Both the position numbers and the translations under genes were made by a program. From Streptococcus didelphis DSM 15616 (lineage in GTDB: Bacteria > Bacillota > Bacilli > Lactobacillales > Streptococcaceae), in assembly GCF_000380005.1 (NCBI RefSeq), contig NZ_KB904189.1:124001-188000 (forward strand): 64,000 nt of DNA. Direction: 5' to 3'. Positions 27,219 to 37,099 of this stretch are shown here, piece after piece (the stretch's first letter is position 1; every line of letters begins with the position of its first letter). A model generated the notes under the pieces. It was not told the DNA's origin. It searched no databases and saw nothing but the letters and a program-made list of their open reading frames with translations.

Positions 27219-28718
27219 ATGTTAAAAAAGAAATTAAGCTTATGTGCCCTTGCTCTTTTAGCAACACTTAGTTTTCAAAGCTCAGCCTATGCTTGTACAG
27301 GTTTTATTATTGGAAAAAACTTAACAAGTGACGGTAGTACCCTTTATGGTCGTACTGAAGATTTAGAGCCCAATCATAATAAAAACTTTATTGTTAGAAA
27401 AGCTAAGGATAATAAGGCAGATGCGAAATGGAAAGACCAGGCCAATGGCTTTGAATACCCACTACCTAAGCACTCTTTTAAGTATACAGCTGTTCCTGAT
27501 GTGACACCCAAAGAAGGGGTGTTTGACGAAGCAGGTACAAATGAATACGGGGTTTCAATGTCAGCTACAGTTTCTGCCTCTGCTAATGACAAGATACTAA
27601 AGGTAGATCCTTATATTAAAAATGGCTTAGCTGAATCTTCTATGGCTAGTCTTGTTTTACCTAGGGTTAAGACAGCTAAAGAAGGGATTGAGCTAATTGC
27701 CAAGGTCGTGAGGGAAAAAGGTTCTGCTGAAGGTAATATTGTTACTCTGGCTGATAAAGATGGGGTCTGGTATATGGAAATCTTATCTGGACACCAATAT
27801 GCAGCTATTAAGTTCCCAGATGATAAATTCGCTGTCTTTCCTAATACTTTTTATTTAGGACATGTTAACTTCAATGATAAGGAAAATACAATTGTTTCTA
27901 CTGGTATCGAAAAAGTTGCCCAAAAAGCAAATTCTTACAAGACAGTCGATGGACAATTCCATATTGCCCAATCTTATAATCCACCTCTCGCAGATGCCAA
28001 TCGTTCACGGACCTTCTCAGGTATCAAATCTCTTGATCCCGATTCTAAAGTAACATACAAAGATGATTATTATGAGCTCTTGCAAAGTACCAGCAAGAAA
28101 TTTACTTTAGAAGATGCTATGAAGCTACAGCGTAACCGTTTTGAAGGGCTTGATTTAAAACCTTTAGACCAAATGGAACTAGACGGTAAAGGAAAACCTA
28201 AGTCTAAGGCAGCTATTAAAGGTTATGCTTATCCTATTTCAAATCCCAATGTTATGGAAGCTCATATTTTCCAATTAAAAGAAGATATGCCTGCTGAAGT
28301 TGGTGGTGGGGTAATGTGGCTAGCAATGGGTAGTCCTAGAAATGCTCCTTATCTTCCTTATCTCGCTAATATCAGCCAGACCTACAAGGCTTACCACCAA
28401 GATAGCACGAAGTATAATAAAGACTCTTGGTACTGGACAGTTTCTCATATCAATGACATGGTTGCTGCTAATTCTAAAAAATTCGGTAGTCAAGTTATTG
28501 ATGATATCCATGGCCTTGAAAAGACTTGGATGACCGAACAAGATAGTACTAATAAAGAGGTTTCCGACTTAGCTAAAACAAATCCTAAAGCTGCTCAGGA
28601 TAAGGCTAATCAGGTATCCTTAGAACGTGCTGAAAAAACCTTCAAGCACTTAAAAGAGATTGAAAAGAGACTAGAAAAAGAAAGTTCACAAAACAAGGAT
28701 AGCAAGACGGCCAAATGA
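27219..28718 (+). CDS. pepD: Secreted C69-family dipeptidase
   Basis: This 499-residue protein is a peptidase of family C69 (N-terminal nucleophile). The signal peptide ends at Ala25, exposing Cys26 in AYA-CTGFIIGK as the N-terminal nucleophile. Family motifs include GSTLYGRTEDLEP, NEYGVSMSATVS and EGNIVTLADKDGVWYMEI. It likely releases amino acids from short peptides outside the cell. Two ATGs are close together; the one at 27219 is six bases from GGAGG, whereas 27213 adjoins it, so 27219 is chosen. The C-terminal 60 residues are lysine- and glutamate-rich and helical. Confidence 0.9.
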   Translation: MLKKKLSLCALALLATLSFQSSAYACTGFIIGKNLTSDGSTLYGRTEDLEPNHNKNFIVRKAKDNKADAKWKDQANGFEYPLPKHSFKYTAVPDVTPKEGVFDEAGTNEYGVSMSATVSASANDKILKVDPYIKNGLAESSMASLVLPRVKTAKEGIELIAKVVREKGSAEGNIVTLADKDGVWYMEILSGHQYAAIKFPDDKFAVFPNTFYLGHVNFNDKENTIVSTGIEKVAQKANSYKTVDGQFHIAQSYNPPLADANRSRTFSGIKSLDPDSKVTYKDDYYELLQSTSKKFTLEDAMKLQRNRFEGLDLKPLDQMELDGKGKPKSKAAIKGYAYPISNPNVMEAHIFQLKEDMPAEVGGGVMWLAMGSPRNAPYLPYLANISQTYKAYHQDSTKYNKDSWYWTVSHINDMVAANSKKFGSQVIDDIHGLEKTWMTEQDSTNKEVSDLAKTNPKAAQDKANQVSLERAEKTFKHLKEIEKRLEKESSQNKDSKTAK

Positions 28719-28815
28719 GGAAATGCTTATTCCTAGTAAAAGAAAATGTTAAGTTTCCTTTAAGTTGACTTAGCTATACTATTTTTATCCTAAAGTTTTT
28801 CTTTTTCATAAATCT

Positions 28816-28850
28816 CAAAAGAAGCCCTCACTATGAGAGCTTCTTTTTTT
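28816..28850. terminator. Terminator between pepD and groEL
   Basis: AAAAGAAGC and GCTTCTTTT pair over a 13-base loop with a T-run; it lies between converging genes. Confidence 0.85.
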
Positions 28851-28880
28851 GCTGTCTATAAGAATGGTCGGTTTAAAAGG

Positions 28881-30509
<1,629 letters not shown>

Positions 30510-30565
30510 TTAAAAACCTACTTTCTTTTTTAAATTCTACTGGTAATATTCTCTGTTTGAAGTTC

Positions 30566-30856
30566 TTAATTGGTAATAATGGCCAAGATGTCAGCCTCAC
30601 GAATAAGAGATACCGTTTCATTTTCTAGGCTTACTTCTAAATCATGTCCACTTTCAACAAGGACCTGGTCACCAACCTTAACAGAAGGGGCTACAATATC
30701 ACCTGTAATTGTGCGTATTCCTGTTTCACTTACTGCTAAAACTTCTGCTTTACGTGTTGATTCTTTATGAGCTCCTGCCAGTACAAAACCACCAACGGTC
30801 TGTTCTTTTTCTTCTTCAAATTTAACGACCACACGGTCACCTAATGGTTTTAACAT
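30566..30856 (-). CDS. groES: Co-chaperonin GroES (10 kDa)
   Basis: This 96-residue co-chaperonin caps the GroEL ring. It begins [19 protein letters not shown], has the mobile loop around [16 protein letters not shown], and ends in ILAIITN. The start at 30856 follows GGAGGAAATCTC. It is first in the groESL operon; the operators lie at 30890-30956. Confidence 0.97.
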   Translation of the reverse strand: MLKPLGDRVVVKFEEEKEQTVGGFVLAGAHKESTRKAEVLAVSETGIRTITGDIVAPSVKVGDQVLVESGHDLEVSLENETVSLIREADILAIITN

Positions 30857-30889
30857 GAGATTTCCTCCATCTAAACTGTTTTAGTAATT

Positions 30890-30916
30890 TTAGCACTCTA
30901 CATCAACGAGTGCTAG
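30890..30916 (-). promoter_or_regulatory. CIRCE element (HrcA operator) of groESL
   Basis: TTAGCACTC, nine bases, GAGTGCTAG: the CIRCE consensus with one mismatch at the last base. It lies 34 bases upstream of groES. Confidence 0.95.
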
Positions 30917-30939
30917 TTACATTTTCTATTTTAACACTT

Positions 30940-30956
30940 GGTCAAAAATAGTCAAG
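30940..30956 (-). promoter_or_regulatory. CtsR box upstream of groESL
   Basis: GGTCAAA, three bases, AGTCAAG, read on the plus strand, resembles the CtsR heptamer repeat with two mismatches. With the CIRCE it suggests dual HrcA/CtsR repression, as known in some streptococci. Confidence 0.75.
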
Positions 30957-30987
30957 AAAAAGAGTATGGTTTTTCCATACTCTTTGA
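30957..30987 (-). terminator. Terminator of the ctsR-clpC operon
   Basis: AAAGAGTATGG and CCATACTCTTT form a perfect stem over a five-base loop, followed by T-rich sequence on the minus strand, seven bases after the clpC stop. Confidence 0.9.
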
Positions 30988-30993
30988 GAAATT

Positions 30994-33441
30994 TTAGAAT
31001 TCTTGAATGTCAAACTTCAATTTGCCCCGTGACAAACCAATTTTAATTGTTTTACCTTCTGATAATTGGCCAGAAAGAATCAACTCTGACAATTTGTCCT
31101 CAATTTGTGTTTGCAAAGTTCTTCTGAGTGGACGGGCACCCATTTCGCTGTCGTAGCCTTGTTCAGAAAGGTATTTAAGAGCCGATGCTTGAAGCTTAAG
31201 TTCAATCCCTTTTTCCTTAAGGGTAGCAATTAATGGCTTAACCATAATCATAATGACTTGGCGAATGTCTTCTTGACTTAAACTGTGGAAGACAACTTTT
31301 TCATCAATACGATTAATAAATTCAGGTCGATAAGCCTTCTTCAATTCTTCCAAGATCCGTTTTTCCATAGCCTGGTAATCTTGGGTGATGTCTTTAACTC
31401 CAAAGCCAACTGTCTTATCATCCCTAAGAGCTGTAGCTCCTATATTGCTGGTCATAATAATGATAGTATTTGAAAAGTCTACTTTCCGGCCTCTACTATC
31501 TGTTAAAACCCCATCATCAAGGACTTGGAGTAAGATATTAAAAATATCTGGATGGGCCTTTTCAACCTCGTCAAATAACAGAACCGAATAGGGTTTATTT
31601 CTAACTTTTTCAGTTAATTCGCCACCCTCATCATAGCCAACATAGCCCGGAGGAGCTCCATTAAGACGGCTTGCCGCAAATTTCTCCATGTATTCTGACA
31701 TGTCAAAACGAATCAGGGCTGATTCATCATCAAAGAGAAGCTCTGCTAATGCCTTGGCTAACTCTGTTTTACCAACACCTGTTGGCCCTAAGAACATAAA
31801 GGAGCCGATGGGCCTTCTTCCTGTCCTAATACCAGACTGATTCCGACGAATAGCTCTGGAAATAGCTGAAACAGCATCATCTTGTCCAATGACACGTTTA
31901 TGCAGTTCTTTTTCAAGGTTAAGATATTTTTGATTATCTGCTTTACTAATTTTCTCAACTGGAATACCAGATAATTTACTTAAAGTAGACATAATATGCT
32001 CTTGTGTCACTGGAGTTGGTTTTAGAACTTGTTTTTGTGATTTTTTAATCAGTTTAGCAACTTGCTTGAAATTACCTTCTAAAATGGCTTGATCAATAGG
32101 AGTGATAGCTGATGGCTTTTCCTTTTTCACAAGACTTTGTACTCTTGCACTTGTTTCGTCTAGTAAATCAATAGCCGAATCAGGCAAATTCTTACTGGTT
32201 AGATAACGGTGTGCAAGTTTAACAGCTTTTTCTACAGCCTCATTAGAAATAAGAACATTATGATAGACTTCGTAGGATTTTTTAAGTCCCATTAGAATAT
32301 GATAGGCTTCCTCAGTGCTTGGTTCTTCTATGAGAATCTTAGCAAAGCGACGAGATAAAGCTGAATCTTTTTCAATATGTTTTTGATATTCTTCTTGGGT
32401 CGTAGCACCCACCATGTGAAGTGTCCCTCTTGAAAGGGCTGGCTTTAAAATATTAGCAGCATCTAGTGTACTATCAATCCCACTACCAGATCCCATAATG
32501 GTGTGTAATTCATCAACAAATAAAATGATATGCCCATCTGCTTCTATATCATCAATGATTTGATTCATACGTTCTTCAAAATCACCACGAAAACGAGTTC
32601 CAGCAACAACACTCATCATATCGAGTTCTAAAACACGCATCTCTTGTAACTCATAAGGAATAGCCCCATCAACAATTCTTTGAGCTAGGCCATAAGCAAG
32701 AGCGGTTTTCCCAACACCTGCATCTCCAACTAAAACGGGATTATTTTTGGTTTTACGGCTTAGGATTTGAACTATGCGAGATATCTCTTTATCTCTACCA
32801 ATAACTGGTTCTAACAAGCCTTGGCTGGCCATTTCTGTTAAATCACGCGTAAAGTCAGATAAGTCCCCAGCTGTAGGGCTTGGTTTTATCATTTCAGAAA
32901 AACCATTACTTACTCTTGCTTTTTTAGGGCGTTTAAGTTCATAGATAGCTTTAATGGTTTCTTTACTATAGGCTGCTTGTATTTCGATAGCTTTTCTTAA
33001 ATCAGCTAGACGTAAGCCACCTTTCCCATCATCTTTTATTTTAAAGCCTGCTAACTCGAGAAGTCTTGTAGCCATAATATCTGGATTTAACAAGATAGCA
33101 AAAAGAACATGTTCTGAACCAACTTCATGAGCCTTTGTTACTTGAGAAATAAGATCTGAGAACTCAAGGATTTGTGAGAGAGTACGCGATTGTACCCTCA
33201 TATAAATATCTTTAATCTGGTCCTTAGGTGGCTTTCCCACTGCTAAGATAGCAGCAGCTTCATATTCTTCCAAGGCAACTTTAGATTCAAAATCACTAAA
33301 AATTAGCCCTGCAATAGAATTATCCACAGCTACCATTGCTAAAAGCAAGTGCCACGTTTCAAGATATTGACTGTCAAAGCGAGCAGCCTGAAACTGGGCA
33401 TGTTTAAAAATTTCTTGCATTTTTGCTGAATAGTCTATCAT
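30994..33441 (-). CDS. clpC: ATP-dependent Clp protease ATPase subunit ClpC
   Basis: This 815-residue HSP100 unfoldase feeds substrates to ClpP. In order: an N-terminal Clp-N repeat region (about 1-150), AAA1 with Walker A GDAGVGKTAL and Walker B LFVDELH, a middle region, AAA2 with Walker A GPTGVGKTEL and LLFDEVEKAHPD, and the C-terminal ClpB_D2-small domain. Length and middle domain fit ClpC rather than ClpB. Its start codon shares one base with the ctsR stop, so translation is coupled. Confidence 0.96.
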   Translation of the reverse strand: MIDYSAKMQEIFKHAQFQAARFDSQYLETWHLLLAMVAVDNSIAGLIFSDFESKVALEEYEAAAILAVGKPPKDQIKDIYMRVQSRTLSQILEFSDLISQVTKAHEVGSEHVLFAILLNPDIMATRLLELAGFKIKDDGKGGLRLADLRKAIEIQAAYSKETIKAIYELKRPKKARVSNGFSEMIKPSPTAGDLSDFTRDLTEMASQGLLEPVIGRDKEISRIVQILSRKTKNNPVLVGDAGVGKTALAYGLAQRIVDGAIPYELQEMRVLELDMMSVVAGTRFRGDFEERMNQIIDDIEADGHIILFVDELHTIMGSGSGIDSTLDAANILKPALSRGTLHMVGATTQEEYQKHIEKDSALSRRFAKILIEEPSTEEAYHILMGLKKSYEVYHNVLISNEAVEKAVKLAHRYLTSKNLPDSAIDLLDETSARVQSLVKKEKPSAITPIDQAILEGNFKQVAKLIKKSQKQVLKPTPVTQEHIMSTLSKLSGIPVEKISKADNQKYLNLEKELHKRVIGQDDAVSAISRAIRRNQSGIRTGRRPIGSFMFLGPTGVGKTELAKALAELLFDDESALIRFDMSEYMEKFAASRLNGAPPGYVGYDEGGELTEKVRNKPYSVLLFDEVEKAHPDIFNILLQVLDDGVLTDSRGRKVDFSNTIIIMTSNIGATALRDDKTVGFGVKDITQDYQAMEKRILEELKKAYRPEFINRIDEKVVFHSLSQEDIRQVIMIMVKPLIATLKEKGIELKLQASALKYLSEQGYDSEMGARPLRRTLQTQIEDKLSELILSGQLSEGKTIKIGLSRGKLKFDIQEF

Positions 33442-33902
33442 TAATTGCTTCCCTTTCTGTCTATACGTTGCAATAATTGGAAAAGCATGCGAGCACGAAT
33501 GTCACCCGCATTATTGCCTAAGACCTCATCACTTGCCATAGACAAAATAAAATTTCCTTCTCGCTCGGTTAGTAAATGTTCATCAAACAAGAGCTGGATG
33601 GAGTCCATGAAGACTTGTTCACTAACTCGATTACCTATATTAGCTGCGAGATTCCCAATAAGATGATGTTTATCAGAGAAGTGGATTTTTGCAATACGAA
33701 TATAGCCGCCACCACCACGTTTACTTTCCACTTCATAGCCTCGACTTTGGGTAAATCTTGTTTTTATAACATAATTAATCTGACTTGGCACTACTTGGAA
33801 TGAATCAGCTAAAAGTGACCGCTTTATCTCCGCAATCCCTGATTGTGCCAATAATTCTTTGATATATTCTTCAATACTATCTGACGCGTTCTTGCTTGGC
33901 AT
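33441..33902 (-). CDS. ctsR: Class III stress gene repressor CtsR
   Basis: This 153-residue repressor binds heptamer repeats upstream of clp and groE genes. The N-terminal winged helix (LADSFQVVPSQINYVIKTRF) and the glycine-rich wing SKRGGGGYIRI, which senses heat, are intact. It is autoregulated: a CtsR box at 33959-33975 overlaps its predicted transcription start. No McsA/McsB genes follow, as usual for streptococci. Confidence 0.96.
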   Translation of the reverse strand: MPSKNASDSIEEYIKELLAQSGIAEIKRSLLADSFQVVPSQINYVIKTRFTQSRGYEVESKRGGGGYIRIAKIHFSDKHHLIGNLAANIGNRVSEQVFMDSIQLLFDEHLLTEREGNFILSMASDEVLGNNAGDIRARMLFQLLQRIDRKGSN

Positions 33903-33958
33903 GCACTCACTCCTTTAACTCATACAGACTCAGCACTTTTAAGCAATACCGTTCTGTT

Positions 33959-33975
33959 TTTGACTAAAACTGACT
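33959..33975 (-). promoter_or_regulatory. CtsR box and promoter of ctsR-clpC
   Basis: The minus strand has AGTCAGT, three bases, AGTCAAA. A TATAAT lies just upstream (33979-33984). The box would cover the transcription start, giving autorepression. Confidence 0.8.
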
Positions 33976-34041
33976 TTAATTATAACAAAATAGGCTTAGG
34001 AAAAGCAAATCTTAATAGTTACGCTTTTTAGTCATAGCAAA

Positions 34042-34062
34042 AACAGATAAAGCCTATCTGTT
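34042..34062. promoter_or_regulatory. Perfect inverted repeat in the ctsR/katA divergent region
   Basis: AACAGATA, five bases, TATCTGTT. There is no T-run, so it may be an operator. Apart from the ctsR promoter and the katA promoter, the 325-base gap holds nothing else recognisable. Confidence 0.4.
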
Positions 34063-34140
34063 GGAATCAAAGTTAAGCTGATATTAATATTAAAAGTATT
34101 GTAAACTTAATTAATCTATCATAGAGTCCGATTTTATTTC

Positions 34141-34168
34141 TTGCAAACGTTTTCTTTGGTGTTATAAT
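34141..34168 (+). promoter_or_regulatory. katA promoter overlapped by a cre-like site
   Basis: TTGCAA at 34141-34146, 16 bases, TATAAT at 34163-34168. TGCAAACGTTTTCT at 34142-34155 matches 12 of 14 positions of the CcpA cre consensus and covers the -35 element, consistent with catabolite repression. No convincing PerR box is seen. Confidence 0.65.
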
Positions 34169-34227
34169 GTAACTGAATAAATTGTTAACTTTTAGTTGTT
34201 TTTGATAAGTGAAATGGAGGATACCAT

Positions 34228-35937
34228 ATGAACTACGACCCAAGACAAAAGAATGGTTTAGGTGAAAACTTAAGCTCTCAAAATAAAAGAGTTGGTAAGC
34301 AGCCTGGAATGTCAACAGCTGCAGGTAGACCTGTTTATGATAATCTGGATACCATGACTGCTGGCAAACGGGGGCCTGCCATGTTACAAGACGTTTGGCT
34401 TCAAGAAAAGTTAGCCCAATTTAATCGTGAAGTCATTCCCGAAAGACGGATGCATGCAAAAGGTTCTGGTGCTTTTGGTACCTTTACAGTAACTGCTGAT
34501 ATAACTAAATATTCTAAGGCAAAAATCTTCTCAGAAATTGGTAAAAAAACGGAAATGTTTGCACGTTTTTCAACTGTAGCTGGAGAACGTGGAGCTGCAG
34601 ATACAGAACGGGATATTCGTGGCTTTGCCCTAAAATTTTACACTGAAGAAGGCAATTGGGATATGGTTGGCAATAACACGCCTGTATTCTTCTTTAGAGA
34701 TGGCAAACATTTTATTGACCTTAACCACGCCGTTAAGAGAGATCCTAGAACAAATATGCGTTCCGCAAATACTAACTGGGATTTCTGGACATCTCTGCCA
34801 GAAGCTCTGCATCAAGTAACTATTGTTATGTCTGACCGGGGTATCCCATCATCTGTAAGATATATGCACGGCTATTCATCTCATGCTTACTCCCTAATAA
34901 ATGCTGAAAACAAGCGCGTGTGGAACAAGTTCTTCTTTATTTCTCAACAAGGTATTCAAAACTATACTGACCAAGAAGCGGAAATGCTTGTGGGAATGGA
35001 CCGTGAGGCAAGTCAACGCGATTTATATGAAGCTATTGAAAAAGGCATGTTCCCAAAATGGAAAATGTATGTTCAGATTATGACTGAAGAAGAAGCCAAA
35101 AATATGCCCTATAATCCTTTTGATTTAACAAAAGTTTGGTACAAAGAAGACTTTCCACTTATTGAAGTCGGTGAATTTGAACTAAACCGTAATCCAGAAA
35201 ATTATTTTGCTGAAGTTGAACAAGCTGCCTTTTCACCTGCAAATATTGTCCCAGGAATTGATTTTTCACCTGACAAAATGCTTCAGGCTCGCCTGATGGC
35301 TTATCCAGATGCTCAACGTTACCGCTTAGGTGTTAACCATCACCAAATTCCAGTCAACAGCCCTAAAGGCGTTAAAAACTATCATTCCTTTCATAGAGAC
35401 GGTCAAATGCGTGTCGATGGTAATCTTGGTTCTGAATTACATTACGTCCCAAACTCTTATGGTAATTGGACAGACCATCCTGAAATGAAGGAACCGCTTC
35501 AAGAAGGTGGTGATATCTATGCTTTTGACTTCCGTGAAGATGACCATGATTACTTTACTCAGCCAGGTAAACTGTTCAAGGCAATGAGTGAGGAACAAAA
35601 ATTGGTGCTTTTTGAAAATACTGCACGCAATATGGGAGATTCAACCTTACAAATTAAGCACCGTCATATTAACCATTGTTATCAAGCTGACCCAGAATAT
35701 GGTAAGGGTATCGCAAAAGCTCTAGGACTCAATATTGACGAGGTCGATTTAAGACCAATGGAACACAAATCCCGAGAAGAAAATGATGCAGACAATGCAC
35801 GAAATAGTCACTTGCAAGAACCCACTATGCCAGCAGATCCGGAGTCTGCACGTAATTTACCACCTCAAGGACGTGATACAAATGTTTCTGACCCAAGACT
35901 TCTATCTGACTGGAAAAAGGACCCTTATATCTTATAA
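34228..35937 (+). CDS. katA: Haem catalase, clade 3 type
   Basis: This 569-residue monofunctional catalase splits hydrogen peroxide to water and oxygen. Distal haem residues are His76 in [10 protein letters not shown] and Asn149 in VGNNTPVFF; the proximal ligand is Tyr359 in [14 protein letters not shown]. Their spacing (73 and 283) equals that of bovine liver catalase. A leading GGAGG-like site (ATGGAGG) supports the start. The core ends around residue 510 and is followed by a polar, Asp/Pro/Arg-rich tail of about 55 residues. Most small-subunit catalases are about 480-510 residues, so the tail is unusual. Streptococci do not make haem, so the enzyme would need haem from the host. Catalase is very rare in the genus. 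Its position next to ctsR suggests insertion into a conserved block. Confidence 0.97.
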   Translation: MNYDPRQKNGLGENLSSQNKRVGKQPGMSTAAGRPVYDNLDTMTAGKRGPAMLQDVWLQEKLAQFNREVIPERRMHAKGSGAFGTFTVTADITKYSKAKIFSEIGKKTEMFARFSTVAGERGAADTERDIRGFALKFYTEEGNWDMVGNNTPVFFFRDGKHFIDLNHAVKRDPRTNMRSANTNWDFWTSLPEALHQVTIVMSDRGIPSSVRYMHGYSSHAYSLINAENKRVWNKFFFISQQGIQNYTDQEAEMLVGMDREASQRDLYEAIEKGMFPKWKMYVQIMTEEEAKNMPYNPFDLTKVWYKEDFPLIEVGEFELNRNPENYFAEVEQAAFSPANIVPGIDFSPDKMLQARLMAYPDAQRYRLGVNHHQIPVNSPKGVKNYHSFHRDGQMRVDGNLGSELHYVPNSYGNWTDHPEMKEPLQEGGDIYAFDFREDDHDYFTQPGKLFKAMSEEQKLVLFENTARNMGDSTLQIKHRHINHCYQADPEYGKGIAKALGLNIDEVDLRPMEHKSREENDADNARNSHLQEPTMPADPESARNLPPQGRDTNVSDPRLLSDWKKDPYIL

Positions 35938-35997
35938 GACTGATAACTTGTGCATCCTGATTAAAACCCTTTGGGATATTACAAGCTGTCTATAAAA

Positions 35998-36036
35998 AAT
36001 AAAACTTCCTTGCTATTTTAGCAGGGAAGTTTTTTG
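35998..36036 (+). terminator. Terminator of katA
   Basis: AAAACTTCCTTGC and GCAGGGAAGTTTT (one G-T pair) close a seven-base loop, followed by TTTT. Confidence 0.85.
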
Positions 36037-36127
36037 AAAATAATTTAAAGCCGGTATTTTGATATGCCTATAAAAGAAGATTTGAAGCTTTAAAAACTCG
36101 CAGGCTCAGTGTTCTTAATATCAAAAA

Positions 36128-36152
36128 GGAAAGGATAGCTTTTATCCTTTCC
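36128..36152 (-). terminator. Hairpin downstream of the cold-shock gene
   Basis: GGAAAGGATA and TATCCTTTCC form a 10-bp stem over a five-base loop. On the minus strand it is followed by TTTTTGA. It may be a second terminator for csp or a back-up for katA. Confidence 0.55.
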
Positions 36153-36187
36153 AGCTCTAGTAGCACTTACAAGTTAACAAAAAGAGC

Positions 36188-36222
36188 AAAAAGGCAGATA
36201 ACACGTTATCTGCCTTTATTTT
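36188..36222. terminator. Terminator of the cold-shock gene
   Basis: AAAGGCAGATAAC and GTTATCTGCCTTT are perfect complements with a two-base centre; T-rich sequence follows on both strands. Together with 35998-36036 and 36128-36152 it accounts for the katA-csp gap. Confidence 0.85.
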
Positions 36223-36239
36223 ATTTGTTTATCTACTGA

Positions 36240-36443
36240 TTAAGATAATTTAGTGATATTCACTGCTTGAGGGCCACGTTGACCTTCTTCTACATCAAAT
36301 TCCACTTTTTGTCCTTCGTCTAAAGATTTAAAACCATTAGACTGGATTGCTGAAAAATGTGCGAAGACATCTTGACCTTCTTCAGTTGAGATAAAACCGA
36401 AACCTTTTTCAGCGTTAAACCATTTAACTGTACCTTGTGCCAT
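36240..36443 (-). CDS. Cold-shock protein, CspA family
   Basis: This 67-residue OB-fold RNA chaperone has both nucleic-acid-binding motifs, KGFGFIS (RNP1) and VFAHFSAI (RNP2). It begins [20 protein letters not shown] consensus promoter about 100 bases upstream gives a leader of about 90 bases, typical of cold-shock genes. Confidence 0.96.
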   Translation of the reverse strand: MAQGTVKWFNAEKGFGFISTEEGQDVFAHFSAIQSNGFKSLDEGQKVEFDVEEGQRGPQAVNITKLS

Positions 36444-36539
36444 TTACATCCACTTCCTTTCTAAAATGCTGTTTGTAAAAATAGAGAGAAATGAAGATGT
36501 TAAACACATATATTTACTCAAAAACTAATTTACAGTCTC

Positions 36540-36568
36540 AGTATAGCAAAAGAGACCATGTCTGTCAA
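36540..36568 (-). promoter_or_regulatory. Promoter of the cold-shock gene
   Basis: Minus strand: TTGACA (36563-36568), 17 bases, TATACT (36540-36545), one base from consensus. Confidence 0.85.
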
Positions 36569-36665
36569 TATAAAACATTAAAAGTACTTTAAAACATTAG
36601 GAAGGAAGCGCTTTAAATAATAAGCAAATTTTTTAGTTGTATTTAGGAAGATTCTAGGCTACAAT

Positions 36666-36786
36666 GTGATTGATTTTAGTAGAAAAAAATAAATTATTAA
36701 AATATCCCACAACTATAGCTTCTGAGTGATTGATTTTAGTAGAAAAAAATAAATTATTAAAATATCCCACAACTATAGCTTCTGAG
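36666..36786. repeat. Exact tandem duplication of a 60-bp unit
   Basis: The 60-base unit containing TTGATTTTAGTAGAAAAAAA is present twice in tandem without a single difference, in the gap between csp and the gene at 36828. It is AT-rich. The rest of this 384-base gap carries the csp promoter and a cre-like sequence (GGAAGCGCTTTAAA at 36604-36617). Confidence 0.97.
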
Positions 36787-36827
36787 CATTGCCTACTAAC
36801 TAAGTACCTAGAAATAAAGGAGAAACA

Positions 36828-37097
36828 ATGACTGATACTGATCTTACTAATCGTATCCAAAAAATGCGCCAAAAATATGTTGACCACGACCTATCTAACT
36901 TGAAACAAGGAGACTATACTTGCCAAGACATACGCAAGGCAAAAAAACTAAAAAAACGCTTAATTGCTCTAGAAAAAGAACGCTGCCACCGTCTGATTGA
37001 ACATGCCGATGTTTCTCATATCGATCAAAAAATTGCTTCTCTTAAAAGTGATTATATAAAAGAAAGTGTGGCTCCAAAAGAACAAGGAGAGGTATAA
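36828..37097 (+). CDS. Small hypothetical protein upstream of the Na+/H+ antiporter
   Basis: This 89-residue basic protein is rich in Lys and Asp and looks helical (KKLKKRLIALEKERCHRLIEH), with no membrane span. It is two bases upstream of the antiporter gene and thus cotranscribed. I do not recognise the family. The start at 36828 follows AAAGGAGA. Confidence 0.75.
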   Translation: MTDTDLTNRIQKMRQKYVDHDLSNLKQGDYTCQDIRKAKKLKKRLIALEKERCHRLIEHADVSHIDQKIASLKSDYIKESVAPKEQGEV

Positions 37098-37099
37098 GG

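Noticed and set aside
34013..34227. Possible PerR box near katA
   Set aside because: The sequence around TTATAATG matches only half of the PerR consensus.
36654..36887. Minus-strand frame of 77 codons with a 20-residue repeat
   Set aside because: It is produced by the 60-bp duplication, overlaps the real gene at 36828 and has no ribosome site or protein-like composition.
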